NCBI GenBank assembly: GCA_020726505.1 | Contig: JAHLEZ010000015.1 | Span: forward strand, 2,108,001-2,172,000 | Reading direction: 5' to 3' | Origin: Leptodontidium sp. MPI-SDFR-AT-0119 | Taxonomy: Eukaryota; Ascomycota; Leotiomycetes; Helotiales; Leptodontidiaceae | DNA length: 64,000 nucleotides | Shown here: positions 36,089 through 45,735 of the stretch, piece by piece | Layout of the letters: each line of letters begins with the position of its first letter | Numbering within the stretch: position 1 is the stretch's first letter | Made by a program: the position numbers and the translations under genes | Notes under the pieces: generated by a model | What the model saw: the letters and a program-made list of their open reading frames with translations, nothing else | What the model was told of the DNA's origin: nothing | Database searches by the model: none

Positions 36089-37239
36089 CTATTCTTAAAG
36101 TATATATATTTTATAACTTTAATTATTTTAAACTCGTTTATTATTTATCTCTTAAAATACTCTTAATAGTTATAAAAATGAATTTTCTTTTAATATAGTT
36201 ATTATAAAAGAACTTATAAAGCTTTTATACGTATATTATTATATTTATTATAAAAGTTAAATTAAAATTTATTGTTTTTCTTAATATAATTATATTATTA
36301 AATGTTTTTAAAGTTAACTTTAACTTTAGCGTGTAATTAAAAGTATCTATTATTATATTAAATACGATTTATAAGTAATTTAGTAAGTTCTTAAATAAGT
36401 TTCTTAAAAGGTCTTATGTTCTAGATTTAAGTATATTAACTTAATAATCTTCGTAAAGTAATTATTAATATTATTATAACTTCCTCGACGTGCTTTAAAT
36501 ATCAAGGCGAGTCTTAGGGGAAGATTTAATTAATCCTTATTAAATTTGGCCTTTATATAAGTGCCTTATTAAAGATATAATAAAGTACTTTAAAGTTTAT
36601 TATTAGTTTTACTTCATACCTTAAGACATTTTTTATTTATAATAAGGTTAATAATATAAGCTTACTACCAATTAGTATTAGTGTAGTATTAGTTTATATA
36701 TCACGTAATAAATTAATAAATTAATAAATTAATAAATTAATAAATTAATAAATTAAATAATATATAATTAAAAAATCTATGTATTTTCTAAGAAAGTATA
36801 AAGAGAGTTAAATTATATATTACGAAACCTTACTAAATGTACTTTAAACTTATTTTAGCTAGGCTCTAACCCTTGACTTTAACTCGTACCCCCTTTTCTA
36901 GCCTAAAGTATACTTATATAAAGACTTATAGACTAATAAATCACCTTAAGTAAAAAAAACCCTTATAAAGCCACTCAAATAAATTAAAGTATAAGAAGAT
37001 AGTACTAATATTATAATTACCTTAATAGTAATAAGAGGATAAACTAACGCTTAAGAATAAGCTTTTTTAAGAGAAGAGGATAATATAATAATTAAGATCA
37101 CTTAAAGCTTTATTTCTAATATACTAACTTAACTAAACTCTACGAATATTAAATAAGCCCCTTTATATGTAAAACTATTTTTTCTTTACTCCCCCCCGCC
37201 CCCAATTATAAATTTTAAGAGGCTCTTACTATCTTTATA
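36089..37239. other. AT-rich spacer right of the gypsy provirus
   Basis: Stop-rich in all frames. It holds the 8-bp tandem repeat at 36707-36756 and a C-rich patch at 37190-37202. No gene is supported. Confidence 0.35.
36707..36756. repeat. 8-bp tandem repeat (AATAAATT)n
   Basis: About six perfect copies of AATAAATT in a row. It is a simple-sequence tract in AT-rich DNA. Confidence 0.9.
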
Positions 37240-37305
37240 TATTATGTATTAATATGTGAGGCCGCTGTCACGCGTGACTGCTGTCTTTACAGGGCAAGCG
37301 TCACA
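37240..37305 (+). repeat. Terminal fragment of the TGTGACG...CGTCACA LTR
   Basis: The last ~65 bp of the LTR family seen at 21638 and 51993: GTATTAATATGTGAGGC, then GGCAAGCGTCACA at the end. The 5' part is missing. It marks the switch from mutated AT-rich DNA to the balanced island on its right. Confidence 0.7.
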
Positions 37306-37515
37306 GCTGCTATTGAGAGGTAAGGAAAGCTTTAGCAATCGAACTGGTCAGGAGGATATACGAAGCTACTACAGTACTCTGGCTCCAGCTCGTGTATTAA
37401 AGAGTGAAGGACTAAAAAAGCAATGATTGGTTGGTGTAGTAGGTAAAGGAGGGAGCTCCCAGAGAGCTGAGATGAGGTGCCGAACCGAGGCATCTCCATT
37501 CTATTTGTCAACCAG
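37306..37515. other. GC-balanced sequence left of the Tc1/mariner insertion
   Basis: 210 bp of unmutated-looking sequence. A 96-codon minus-strand frame at 37332-37622 crosses the transposon end and so is not a gene. Confidence 0.5.
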
Positions 37516-37517
37516 TA

Positions 37518-39122
37518 CGGAGGTCGCGGCAAAAAGTCATGGGTGCGCCACCACCTTGGCGCCTTGGCATGCCAGCGCATCGCGGGGCATCTTTGAAATG
37601 ATGAGGAATGTAAATATCCCACTTTTAGTACTTAATTTTGAAGCTTAATTCATTAATTTACATCACTAAAATGACTTCGAATGTACGCCAAAGCCATTAT
37701 AATATTAGTACACGACTTCAAGCTCTTGCTCTTCTTGAAATTGGAGTTCTAGTAGCTCTAATTAACGAAATTACTTCTATTTCTCCTACTTTAATTTATC
37801 GGCTTCGGAAGGTTGCGATTTCAAGAGGTTACGAGCCAAAGGAAGACCGAAAGCTTTTGATTATATATATAAAGGATGGAGATCGATTAGGAAGACCTAT
37901 TAAAGCTACAAAAAAGATATAATAAGAAGTCGAAAGGATTCTTACAAAGAACTCTACTACACGAACACTTTCTACTCAAGCAATTGCCAATATCCTCGCT
38001 AAGAAGAATCCTATGTTTAAAGTCTCGGCACGTATTGTTTAGTCGATTCTCGTAAAGCTAAGTTACGGAACCTTCAAACTAAGTTATAAACTAGGTCTCA
38101 CACTTGCGGCAAAAGCCATTCGTCTTCAGTAGTGTCGAGACCACGCGAATTAGACTCTTGAAGATTAGAAACGCGTCATTTAGTCAAACGAAACTTTTAT
38201 AACAATAAGAGGTCAACGAGGTCGAATTAGAGTCTAGTGAAAGAGACACGAAACCTATTATCCTTACGTTATTCGTCGACGCTAGAAGGGATATAAGCAA
38301 TTTATGTTTTGGGGTTGTTTTTCGTATAATAAGAAGGGGCCATGTCATATATAAAAGGATAAGACGAAAGCGGAGAGAAAGGAGGCTAATCGTTGGCTTA
38401 AAGAACAGAATAAGCTCCTTGAGCCGGAGTGTAAGGTTAATTAGGAGCTTGAGACTATAATGCGGCGAACACGACTCTCTCGGAGAATGCCAGGGAAAAA
38501 ACTAACGTGGAAGTGGGGGAAAGCAACTAGTAAACTTGTTCGAGAGTCCAAGGGAGGCATCGATTAGTATCGATATCAAAAGCTTATTCTTTAAGAAAAG
38601 CTCTTACCTTTTATAAAGAAGTGTAAGAAAGATCGACCTAATACACTCGTTTAGGAAAACAATACTTCTCCACACGCTCATTTATATTAACACCGAGTAT
38701 ATAACTTATAGGAGATAACTCGTATGATTTAGCCAGCGAATTCTCCTAATTTAAAATTAAACCCTTATAGTTTTAGATAAAGAAAGAAACAACAAAATAT
38801 AGAGCTATAATAAATCAAAAGTAAATAAAGTAAGATTAATTAGATTATTAAAAGAAGTTATCTCAAGAGTGTATTCAACGATAAATTAAGAGAATTCTAA
38901 GGCATATACAAGAAGTAATTGCTTTAAAAGGGGGAAATAAGTATGTAAAAGAGTCAAGTAACAGGCAACGAAATCTAGATAAAGTACAATAAATTAAGAA
39001 TATTAAAAATCATTAGATTCTAATAGAAATTAAGTGAAGAGGAGTGCCAAGAGTCACTGAACTCTAGGGGCTTAGCATCGCCAAGGTAGTGGCGCACCCA
39101 TGACTTTTTGCCGCGACCTCCG
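37518..39122 (+). mobile_element. Tc1/mariner-family DNA transposon, complete with TIRs and TA duplication
   Basis: 1605 bp bounded by 44-bp terminal inverted repeats (37518-37561 and 39079-39122) that differ at one position. They begin CGGAGGTCGCGGCAAAAAGT. TA flanks both sides (37516-37517 and 39123-39124), the hallmark target duplication of the superfamily. It carries one transposase gene in plus orientation. The TIRs look young, while the interior shows C-to-T/G-to-A stops. Confidence 0.92.
37671..38950 (+). pseudogene. Tc1/mariner transposase, inactivated by RIP-type changes
   Basis: The frame opens at 37671 (MTSNVRQSHYNISTRLQAL) and stays open for 83 codons of helix-turn-helix DNA-binding sequence. 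It then continues in the same frame through many stops. The catalytic regions are recognisable: a box reading SNE at 38184-38192 where the family has SDE; ENNTSPHAH at 38655-38681 where the family has an Asp; and PANSPNL near 38736, normally with Asp after SP. Each change is consistent with a G-to-A mutation. FWGCF at about 38310 is also typical. So this copy cannot be active. Confidence 0.85.
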
Positions 39123-39302
39123 TAAGTGGCCCAAAGTTACCCCGATTGCCTCACCCTATCCACTCCCTTTCGAAAACTCCATTATTCTCAAGTCCAATTC
39201 CTGGTTCAAAGCCTGTGTCTACACTTTCCCTAGGTATTTCTCCTCTAAAACAGTATTTTCCACTCACCATCATAATAACGCCCACCCTTTGGAGCAACAC
39301 AA

Positions 39303-39903
39303 ATGGCACGCCTTCCATATCCAAACTATACGTATAACTCTCGCCCAACCATAAACGCCATCAAACTCCTCGCTTATGCCCCAACATTAGCGGACCACTG
39401 GACCGCCGTCGGCACTGCACATTTTCGCTCCCTCGCCCTATCCAAAATGCTCAGAGAACTGGCTACATTATACTTATCGGCTAGATTCCAGTCGAGTTAT
39501 GAATGGGACCATCATATCCAACTAAGTGCGCGAGCGGGAGTCACGGAGGCGCAGAGGGAAATACTTCGAGATGTTGCCGTTAAGGATGCGAATTTCTTTG
39601 CTAATGGCGGAAGAGAAGGAGAGTTTGAGGAGCGTGAGATGGCGATGCTGACATTTTTGGAGGCAATCATAAGGGGGCCAGAGGTGAGTGATAGGCTGTG
39701 GGAGGAGACGACGAAGTATTTTAGTGAGAGGGAGATTGTGGAATTATTCAGTTTGCAAGTAAGTAGAATTCGGGGGTGTTGAGAAGAGAATATGGACGAT
39801 GGCTAACACGAGAGTGCAGGGGTTTTATTATATGATTTCGAGGTTGGGGACTGTTTTGAAAGTCGATATGGATGAGTTTGCTGTTGCTAAGGCGAGACTG
39901 TAG
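39303..39903 (+). CDS. Carboxymuconolactone decarboxylase (AhpD-like) family protein
   Basis: Two exons, 39303-39758 and 39820-39903, with a 61-nt intron (GTAAGT...GCAG); 179 residues. The core YEWDHHIQLSARAGVTEAQ with the preceding LRELATLYLSARFQSS is the CMD-family helix pair (catalytic-site Glu and His). There is no CxxC, so it is not a peroxidase-type AhpD. Fungal members act on small aromatic or polyketide-derived substrates or are of unknown role; the substrate here is unknown. It sits 180 bp right of the Tc1/mariner insertion, whose presence in the promoter could affect expression. An in-frame upstream ATG-containing ORF in another frame (39100) is not used. Confidence 0.82.
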
Positions 39904-41085
39904 TATGTAGGAGGGGTGGTTAATGAACCCAAGGTTGGTCAAGAAGGGACCATGGGAAAGGTTCATGAGAGTGAAATTCTAAGCCAGACGGGGCGCAGGC
40001 GAATGTCTTCGACAACATCAGCTGGTGGAGCATCCCGTCAAGTAATCGCGTCGACAACTGGGATTCGCAACTGAAGCTGGAGTAATGCAATGCCTCAGGT
40101 AGTAATATATCGCAGATCTTTCGAGACTATACGGCCGTAGGTATATCTCAGCAGGGGGCTGAAGGAGGTTGGGATCAGGCGGTGGACAAGTTTGCTCTAG
40201 CACTTACGGAGGAACAAGTTCTGCGTAACACGAGGGGTTTTGATTCATAAACTTGGCGGGGGCAAGGGCGACGTCGTCGGTCGTCGCAGCTATTGTCAGG
40301 ACACTCGTCCTTGTTATTGTGATCAGTGTGACCATTCCGTCATCCACTTCAATGCTGATACATCCAAACTTCAGTACTTCCATATGAAATCAGCGAGCTC
40401 TTTCCAGAGCAGAATTTCATTATAGCTCGACAAGCCAAGTGAGGAGAAGAGAGATGAGGGAGAAACTTCGACATCTGTGCATCTCTCTGGTGCCTTCAGG
40501 TCACGAGGCACTGGTCGTTGCAGGAGGCTGAGAAAGACGAGTATCATGCGGATGTTGTTGTCGTGGAGTAGAGATGCAAAGGTAAGGAGCAGAGATGCGA
40601 GGTCAGATTATTAGTGTTGCCAAGATACTAGCACTATTAGATTTATAGTACTATCAAATCATGAGTACTTTTAATTTGTCAGTACTATCAAGTTATTAGT
40701 ACTGCCAAATCGTTAGTACTAGTAAGCAAATTGGTGCAAACAAGTTCTTGGTGCAAGTGGTAGGGCCCTCAGTATCTAGATGGCTACACTACCTAAACCC
40801 GCTGAGGGTGACCGGCGAGGGCGTATTCCAGCTTGGGCGGTTGATCTCAGATTGACTATGTCATTGCGGATCCAGCAGTCTGCACGTGTGACTATCCTTT
40901 ATGCCTTGTTGATTCTGTGCCATGCTCAATGTGAAGCTGTAAAGCATTCCTAAATATGCACTGCGGGCTCAGCTCCCAGGATGAAGCGGATTCCATGAAA
41001 GAATATCATTTCGTGTTTCAAGCCGCGCCTCTCAGTCCATCAACTTTTCACACCCTCCTACATCCTCCTTCCCCAAGACCATCCC
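39904..41085. other. Intergenic between CMD and EthD genes
   Basis: About 1.2 kb of balanced composition. It contains the 17-bp minisatellite at 40613-40731. Short frames at 40018 (-), 40240 (+) and 40956 (+) show no domain and are not called. Confidence 0.45.
40613..40731. repeat. 17-bp minisatellite built on the palindrome AGTACT
   Basis: Seven units with exact 17-bp spacing start at 40613, 40630, 40647, 40664, 40681, 40698 and 40715. The last five all begin with AGTACT, and a typical unit is AGTACTATCAAATCATG. The first two are decayed (AGTGTT, AGCACT). Confidence 0.88.
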
Positions 41086-41458
41086 TCAAACACTCCCCAC
41101 AACCTCAGCAGGAACCAACACCACCTTCGAATTCGTATAATTCTGGACATCCTCCCTAATCGCCTTTCTCTCTGGGCCCTCAGAAGCATTCTTGAACCCC
41201 TCGAAGGATGAGAAGTTCAAGTAGCAGATGCATACGTATGGTCCTTCGGCGGGTTTGCTAACCGTGTAGTTTGTGAGGCCGTAGGATTTCCAGGATTTGA
41301 GGAGCATGGGCATGTGCGAGGAGAGGTAGTCTGTGGATGGGGGTTTTAGTGGGGGCTGGAATGGGGGCACGGGGAAGGGGAAGGGGAGACGGACATGACA
41401 TGTCGAAGTGTATATCGGAGCCGGAGGGGTAGAGAATTGTTACGGTTGCGCAGGACAT
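41086..41458 (-). CDS. EthD-domain protein
   Basis: Exons on the minus strand: 41458-41395 and 41330-41086; 102 residues. After splicing the sequence reads HFDMSYYLSSHMPMLLKSW, the EthD pattern (FD--YYL--H-P-----W) with the conserved His. The intron (64 nt) is strongly pyrimidine-rich and its donor GTCCGT departs from consensus after GT, but removing it restores the family motif. EthD proteins are small ferredoxin-like alpha/beta-barrel dimers. Some act in ether degradation, others as dehydratases or decarboxylases in fungal polyketide pathways (family knowledge). Specific role unknown. Confidence 0.8.
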
Positions 41459-41649
41459 TTCGATTATAGTGAGGGGAAGCTGCGTTGTTTTAAGTTTTGT
41501 TATGTTTCGTTATAGATATTTTTTCAAGGGAAGGGAGGAATTTATAAGGGTGTCGAAGTACACCACAATACCCCTCAACTAAGCAACTGGAAATGGAAAA
41601 TGGAAAGCTGAAGGTCTTGGGTATATTCACCACCGCTATGCCGAGGTCT

Positions 41650-42095
41650 TTAGCTGTCCCACGCCCTAACGACACCAAAAACTTGTTGTCCCGCTTACAT
41701 TCGATCGGAGTCTAAACTCACCAACTCTTACACAACTATCCTATGTTCAGCTCGTGATACCAAAAACTTATCATCCCGCTTATATTCAGTCGGAGTCTAA
41801 ACCCACCGATTCCTGCGCAATTATCCCACGCCCAGCCAGCAATACCAAAGGCTCTGGTATTCCGCCTATTCGGTCGGAGTTTAAACCCACCGACTCCTGC
41901 ACAATTGTCTTACGCCTAGCTAGCGATAATTGCGAGGGCTCATGGCTTCGCCCGTTCCGCTTACTTTCTTAAAGTAAGCGGAACGGGCGTAGCTTTGTCG
42001 TCCCGCCCACACTGGGTCGGAGTCTAAACCCACCGACTTCTGCGCAATTGTCTCACGCCTTACTAGCGATACTAAAAACCTGTCGTTCCGATTTT
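41650..42095 (+). repeat. About 85-bp tandem repeat, four to five decayed units
   Basis: The motif CGGAGTCTAAACCCACCGAC recurs at about 41706, 41791, 41875 and 42018, with spacings of 85, 84 and 143 bp. Each unit also contains ATACCAAAAACTTGTCGT and CAATTGTCTCACGCC. The long last spacing is due to the ~58-bp foldback-bearing insertion. The array ends 110 bp before the indoleamine dioxygenase frame. Confidence 0.85.
41949..41989. repeat. Perfect 19-bp foldback hairpin within the 85-bp array
   Basis: Arms CGCCCGTTCCGCTTACTTT (41949-41967) and its exact reverse complement (41971-41989) are separated by CTT. The hairpin interrupts one 85-bp unit. It is not followed by a T-run and is far from any stop codon, so it looks like a small foldback insertion, not a terminator. 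Confidence 0.85.
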
Positions 42096-42204
42096 GAATT
42101 TAAGAAAACCCCATGGGTCACTTAAACCTCTGAGCTGCCTCTTATCGTTGAAAGAGCTGCATTGCTGAACACCCCTTGTCTCTGGCTCCAAATGCACGAT
42201 ATAT

Positions 42205-43413
42205 TTGTATATTCTCGTCATGCTACTTCCTATCCCCAAGCTTCAGGACTATGGCATGAGGGCTGAACATGGATTCCTCCCTCCGGTGTTGCCCTTGGAA
42301 GTTCTTTCAGATTTGTATTTCTCACCGTGGGAGGCTGTAATGCCTAACCTACCACGACTGATTGAGAGGAAACAAATCCGTGGAATCGTCGATGAAATGC
42401 CGATCCTGTCAATTTCAAAGCTACTGACCGAGTCGGAATGGCAGAGGGCGTACACCGTCTTGTGCTTCATAGCGCATGGCTACATCTGGGGTGACAGTCC
42501 TGCAAGCGAACGGCTTCCGAGTTCTATCTCAATCCCGTTGCTTGAGATTTGTGCTCATCTTGGAACACCTCCAATTATCACGTATGCGGCTTTATGTCTT
42601 TGGAATTTCCGCCCACTGCAGGGTGAATGTCTGGACAATCCCGACAATCTCGTTGCGCTCCACACATTTACTGGTACAGTAGATGAGTCCTGGTTCCATA
42701 TCATGTCGGTTGCAGTCGAAGCAAGAGGCGCTCCTTTGGTTCCAATCCTATTAAAGGCTATTGAATCGGTTAGGCGACAAGATGCTATCGCCCTCACTGA
42801 AGATTTGAACAAGGCGGCTTCCACCCTGTCCGAGCTGAGCCCGCTTCTCCAACGGATACACGAACGTCTCAGCCCGAAGGTGCTTTACAACGATGTTCGG
42901 CCATTTATAGCTGGGAGCAGGAATCTGCCTAGGGGACTATTCTACGATGACGGTTCCGGGAACAAGGAGCATTACAAATATGGCGGAGCTAGCGCAGCAC
43001 AGAGCTCCTTATTTCAATTCTGCGATATTGTCCTCGGCATTCACCACGGCCACAATGGCGACGAGGCAAAGGAGTTCGTCAAAGATATTCGGAACTACAT
43101 GCCTGGGAGCCATAGAAAGTTTCTAGAAGATGTGTCCTTGGTAGCGAACATCAGGTCCTTCCAGAAGGAGCATGAGGCAGATCCTGCTCTTGCAGCGGCG
43201 TACACGAGGTGCTTAGAGATGCTCAGGGCCTTTCGTGATAAGCATATAGGTATTGTGAGCAGGTATATTGTCATACCTTCCAAGGCTGCTGCAAGAAAAG
43301 CAGCCGAAAACATTGTGGGTGGAAATGGTCCTGAGGATGCTGATATTAGTGGCACAGCTGGCATGCAGGTGATTCCATTTTTAAAGCAAATGAGAGACGA
43401 TACAAAGGTATAA
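42205..43413 (+). CDS. Indoleamine 2,3-dioxygenase (IDO) family heme enzyme
   Basis: Single exon, 402 residues from 42205; an alternative start at 42220 (MLLPIPKLQDYG) is equally plausible and gives 397. Family features: LPPVLPLEVLSDLYFSPWE near the N terminus; SWFHIMSVAVEARGAP; the C-terminal YMPGSHRKFLE; and FRDKHIGIVSRYI, whose His (about 347 from the first Met) is the proximal heme ligand. The enzyme opens the indole ring of L-tryptophan to N-formylkynurenine, the first step of the kynurenine/NAD pathway. Fungi often carry several paralogues of differing activity, and this copy could be a low-activity (IDO-gamma-like) form. The frame is intact and unmutated although repeats and RIP-affected DNA lie on both sides. 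Confidence 0.9.
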   Translation: MYILVMLLPIPKLQDYGMRAEHGFLPPVLPLEVLSDLYFSPWEAVMPNLPRLIERKQIRGIVDEMPILSISKLLTESEWQRAYTVLCFIAHGYIWGDSPASERLPSSISIPLLEICAHLGTPPIITYAALCLWNFRPLQGECLDNPDNLVALHTFTGTVDESWFHIMSVAVEARGAPLVPILLKAIESVRRQDAIALTEDLNKAASTLSELSPLLQRIHERLSPKVLYNDVRPFIAGSRNLPRGLFYDDGSGNKEHYKYGGASAAQSSLFQFCDIVLGIHHGHNGDEAKEFVKDIRNYMPGSHRKFLEDVSLVANIRSFQKEHEADPALAAAYTRCLEMLRAFRDKHIGIVSRYIVIPSKAAARKAAENIVGGNGPEDADISGTAGMQVIPFLKQMRDDTKV

Positions 43414-43671
43414 GATATTGATTAAACTTGGCTTGGAGACTTATTGTCTACCGTATTTTTTCTATTGTATTTATGATTTTTTGAAGATTTTTTCCGCTTT
43501 CGTTCGTTGTTTTTCTTGGATCCGGCTAGAACCAGTTTAACGAATTCGATCATGACTTTACCTTGATTACTTTAATCATATCGTGTTCATCTTGAATCTT
43601 TTCCTCCCTGGTCATCTTTCATGGTAATAATTAATCATTGGTGATTCTTGCTTAGTACAGTCCCCTTACAC

Positions 43672-43770
43672 ATCTATATAAGCGGGATAATAAGTTTTTA
43701 GTATCACTAGTAAAGTATGAGATAATTATAGAGGAGTTAGTGGATTTAAACTCCAACCGAATTAATATAA
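43672..43770 (-). repeat. Inverted, RIP-mutated copy of the 85-bp unit
   Basis: Read on the minus strand this reads TTCGGTTGGAGTTTAAATCC, then CTAACTCC, ATTATCTCATACTTTACTAG and GATACTAAAAACTTATTATC. It follows the 85-bp unit base for base apart from C-to-T/G-to-A-like differences. It stands about 260 bp after the dioxygenase stop, in the opposite orientation to the array before the gene. Confidence 0.75.
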
Positions 43771-44488
43771 TCCCTAATATATTCATAAATTAAGGAATAA
43801 ATCCACCCTTACCTTAACCTGCTACCTCTTTTAATACAAATCTTATTGGTTATCTATTAAGGGGCGGTCGTGCCTGCCTGCTTAGTCGCGCCATGCCTTT
43901 GCCTCGTAAAGGCACGCATCTTTAAGAAACTTGCCTTTATAAGTATCGGATAATTTAACGAAACCTCTTTGCTTTTTGTCTTAATTATATTGCAACACCT
44001 TAAAACTTTTCTTTTAAAACGGCACGGCAAAGAGGTAATCGATTAATACTCGGTATATTAAGCTAAAAGCCTCCTTATTAAAGTTTTGCGATAAACTCAA
44101 GGCAAGGCGCCTGATTAAGTATTTAATTAATTCCCTTTTTTATATGATCATTAAGAAGAAGAATACTAAGTGGGATTAAAATGCGCCGAGAGTCGAAGGA
44201 AAAAAGTAATAGCGCGTCGGCTCGGGCGCTAAGCTCATTTTTATAAAACTCGAGTAAGCATTTATTTATTTAAGTATTTTAGTTCTTTTTAAAATATATT
44301 ATAATACTCTTTAATGAGTGTCTTTAACGTTTAGAAATCGTAATCTTTACTTAATAGCCTCTCGTAAAAATAATTTAAGGTATCGTTCTTAAGTATTATA
44401 AAAAAACATATATTTATATAATCCTTAGTTGATTTTTTAACTCTTTAACAGTTCTGAAGGAAAATTTAATAATATGTTTTTAAAGAAC
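43771..44488. other. AT-rich relic sequence with GC-rich patches
   Basis: About 700 bp with stop-rich frames. A short palindrome-like stretch (GCCTTTGCCTCGTAAAGGC) lies near 43896-43914. It is likely a mutated repeat; no domain is readable. Confidence 0.35.
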
Positions 44489-44682
<194 letters not shown>

Positions 44683-44684
<2 letters not shown>

Positions 44685-45232
44685 TTTAGATTAGAAGAAA
44701 ATGAAAAATAAGAAGTTATATATAAAAAGATAGGTAGTGGCCTCTACTAGCGGCTAACTACTCCGCTTTATCTCTCTTAGAATTCACTTTTAAACTAAAT
44801 GCATAAAAATTAGACTTACTAGTAAATCGCCGAGGTAACTTCGGCTATTACTACTTTTTTACTTTTACTACTAAGAATAGAAGTACTTGAGAGAGGAGAT
44901 ATTATAATAGTACGTACTTTAGTATTACTCAGCTTACGTGACTTATTCCTTAATAGATAAGTAAAGAAGGAAAGAGGTAATCTTCCCTCCTTAGCAATTA
45001 GCTTCTGTATTAATTAGTATTAGTAGCTTCTCTTTAGTAATTCTCCAGCTATTCTATTGTGCCGCACTCACCTCAGCGTGCTAGTGATTATTACACCTAA
45101 CGATGACAAAGAAGTTGTCTTTGTGACTATTTGCTATTTCGTCATTATGCCGTGGCGGGGTAATCTCCTCTGGTCAACTGCAACAGGGAAAGGCGTGTGG
45201 TCTTATTTCCAGTCTCGTTGCTTTATGCCTCA
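44683..45232. other. Spacer between microsatellite and SDR fragment
   Basis: AT-rich to about 45050, then balanced. No feature is supported. Confidence 0.4.
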
Positions 45233-45735
45233 CTAATACCGAGAGACATATTCCTCGATCAAGCACTCTTCTAGATGCCCTGCTCGACCCACTGGATTGT
45301 TTTTGACTTCTGCCGACTGCCCCATAATATCGCCGTCCATTGTATTCATGGGCAGCATGGGAGTCGATATTACGCCCCTGTGGTAGTCTAAGTATCGGTT
45401 TTTATTGAAAAACAATGCCTTCCAGAACTCACGGCGCAATGCAATTGACCCTCATTCCTCTTGTTCCCACTTCTTTAGCCACAGTGCTCGTCAAGCCAAT
45501 CACTCCATGTTTGCTGGCCGCATAACTCCCCGCAGTCGGCCTCCCTTGCAATCCCGCGACACTGCTTGCGATCACAATGGCACCACCAGACCAGAAGTTG
45601 CCATTTTTCACCTGGGCACGTAAACAATGCATCATTCCGGTCAGGTTAACATCCATCTCGAAAGCCCAATCTTCATCTGTCTCATTCTCCAGACAGTTTA
45701 CTCCAATTGCTGCACCCGAAAGTGAGCCCAGTTTA
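45233..45735 (-). pseudogene. Short-chain dehydrogenase/reductase fragment, truncated at both ends
   Basis: Minus-strand exons about 45735-45433 and 45377-45233, joined over a 55-nt intron (GTGAGT...CACAG). The reading gives FEMDVNLTGMMHCLRAQV, then AIVIASSVAG (catalytic Ser), SYAASKHGVIGL (YxxxK) and RVNCIAPGVISTPML, all classical SDR motifs in order. The N-terminal Rossmann half (TGxxxGxG) is missing: an in-frame stop lies upstream near 45745. The C-terminal end after GRAGHLEE diverges and stops early. The remaining sequence is not visibly RIP-mutated, so truncation by rearrangement is more likely than decay. Confidence 0.75.

Noticed and set aside
22127..36093. Target duplication around the 22132-36088 gypsy provirus
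   Set aside because: The flanking 5-mers CTTTA and CTATT do not match, so a single intact insertion cannot be claimed.
37332..37622. 96-codon minus-strand open frame
   Set aside because: It crosses the left TIR and TA duplication of the Tc1/mariner element, so it arose by insertion and has no protein-family features.
40613..40731. CRISPR-like array
   Set aside because: Units are 17 bp with no unique spacers between them; it is a minisatellite in a fungal genome.
41949..41989. Rho-independent-type terminator
   Set aside because: The hairpin has no T-run, this is a eukaryotic genome, and the structure lies inside a tandem repeat.
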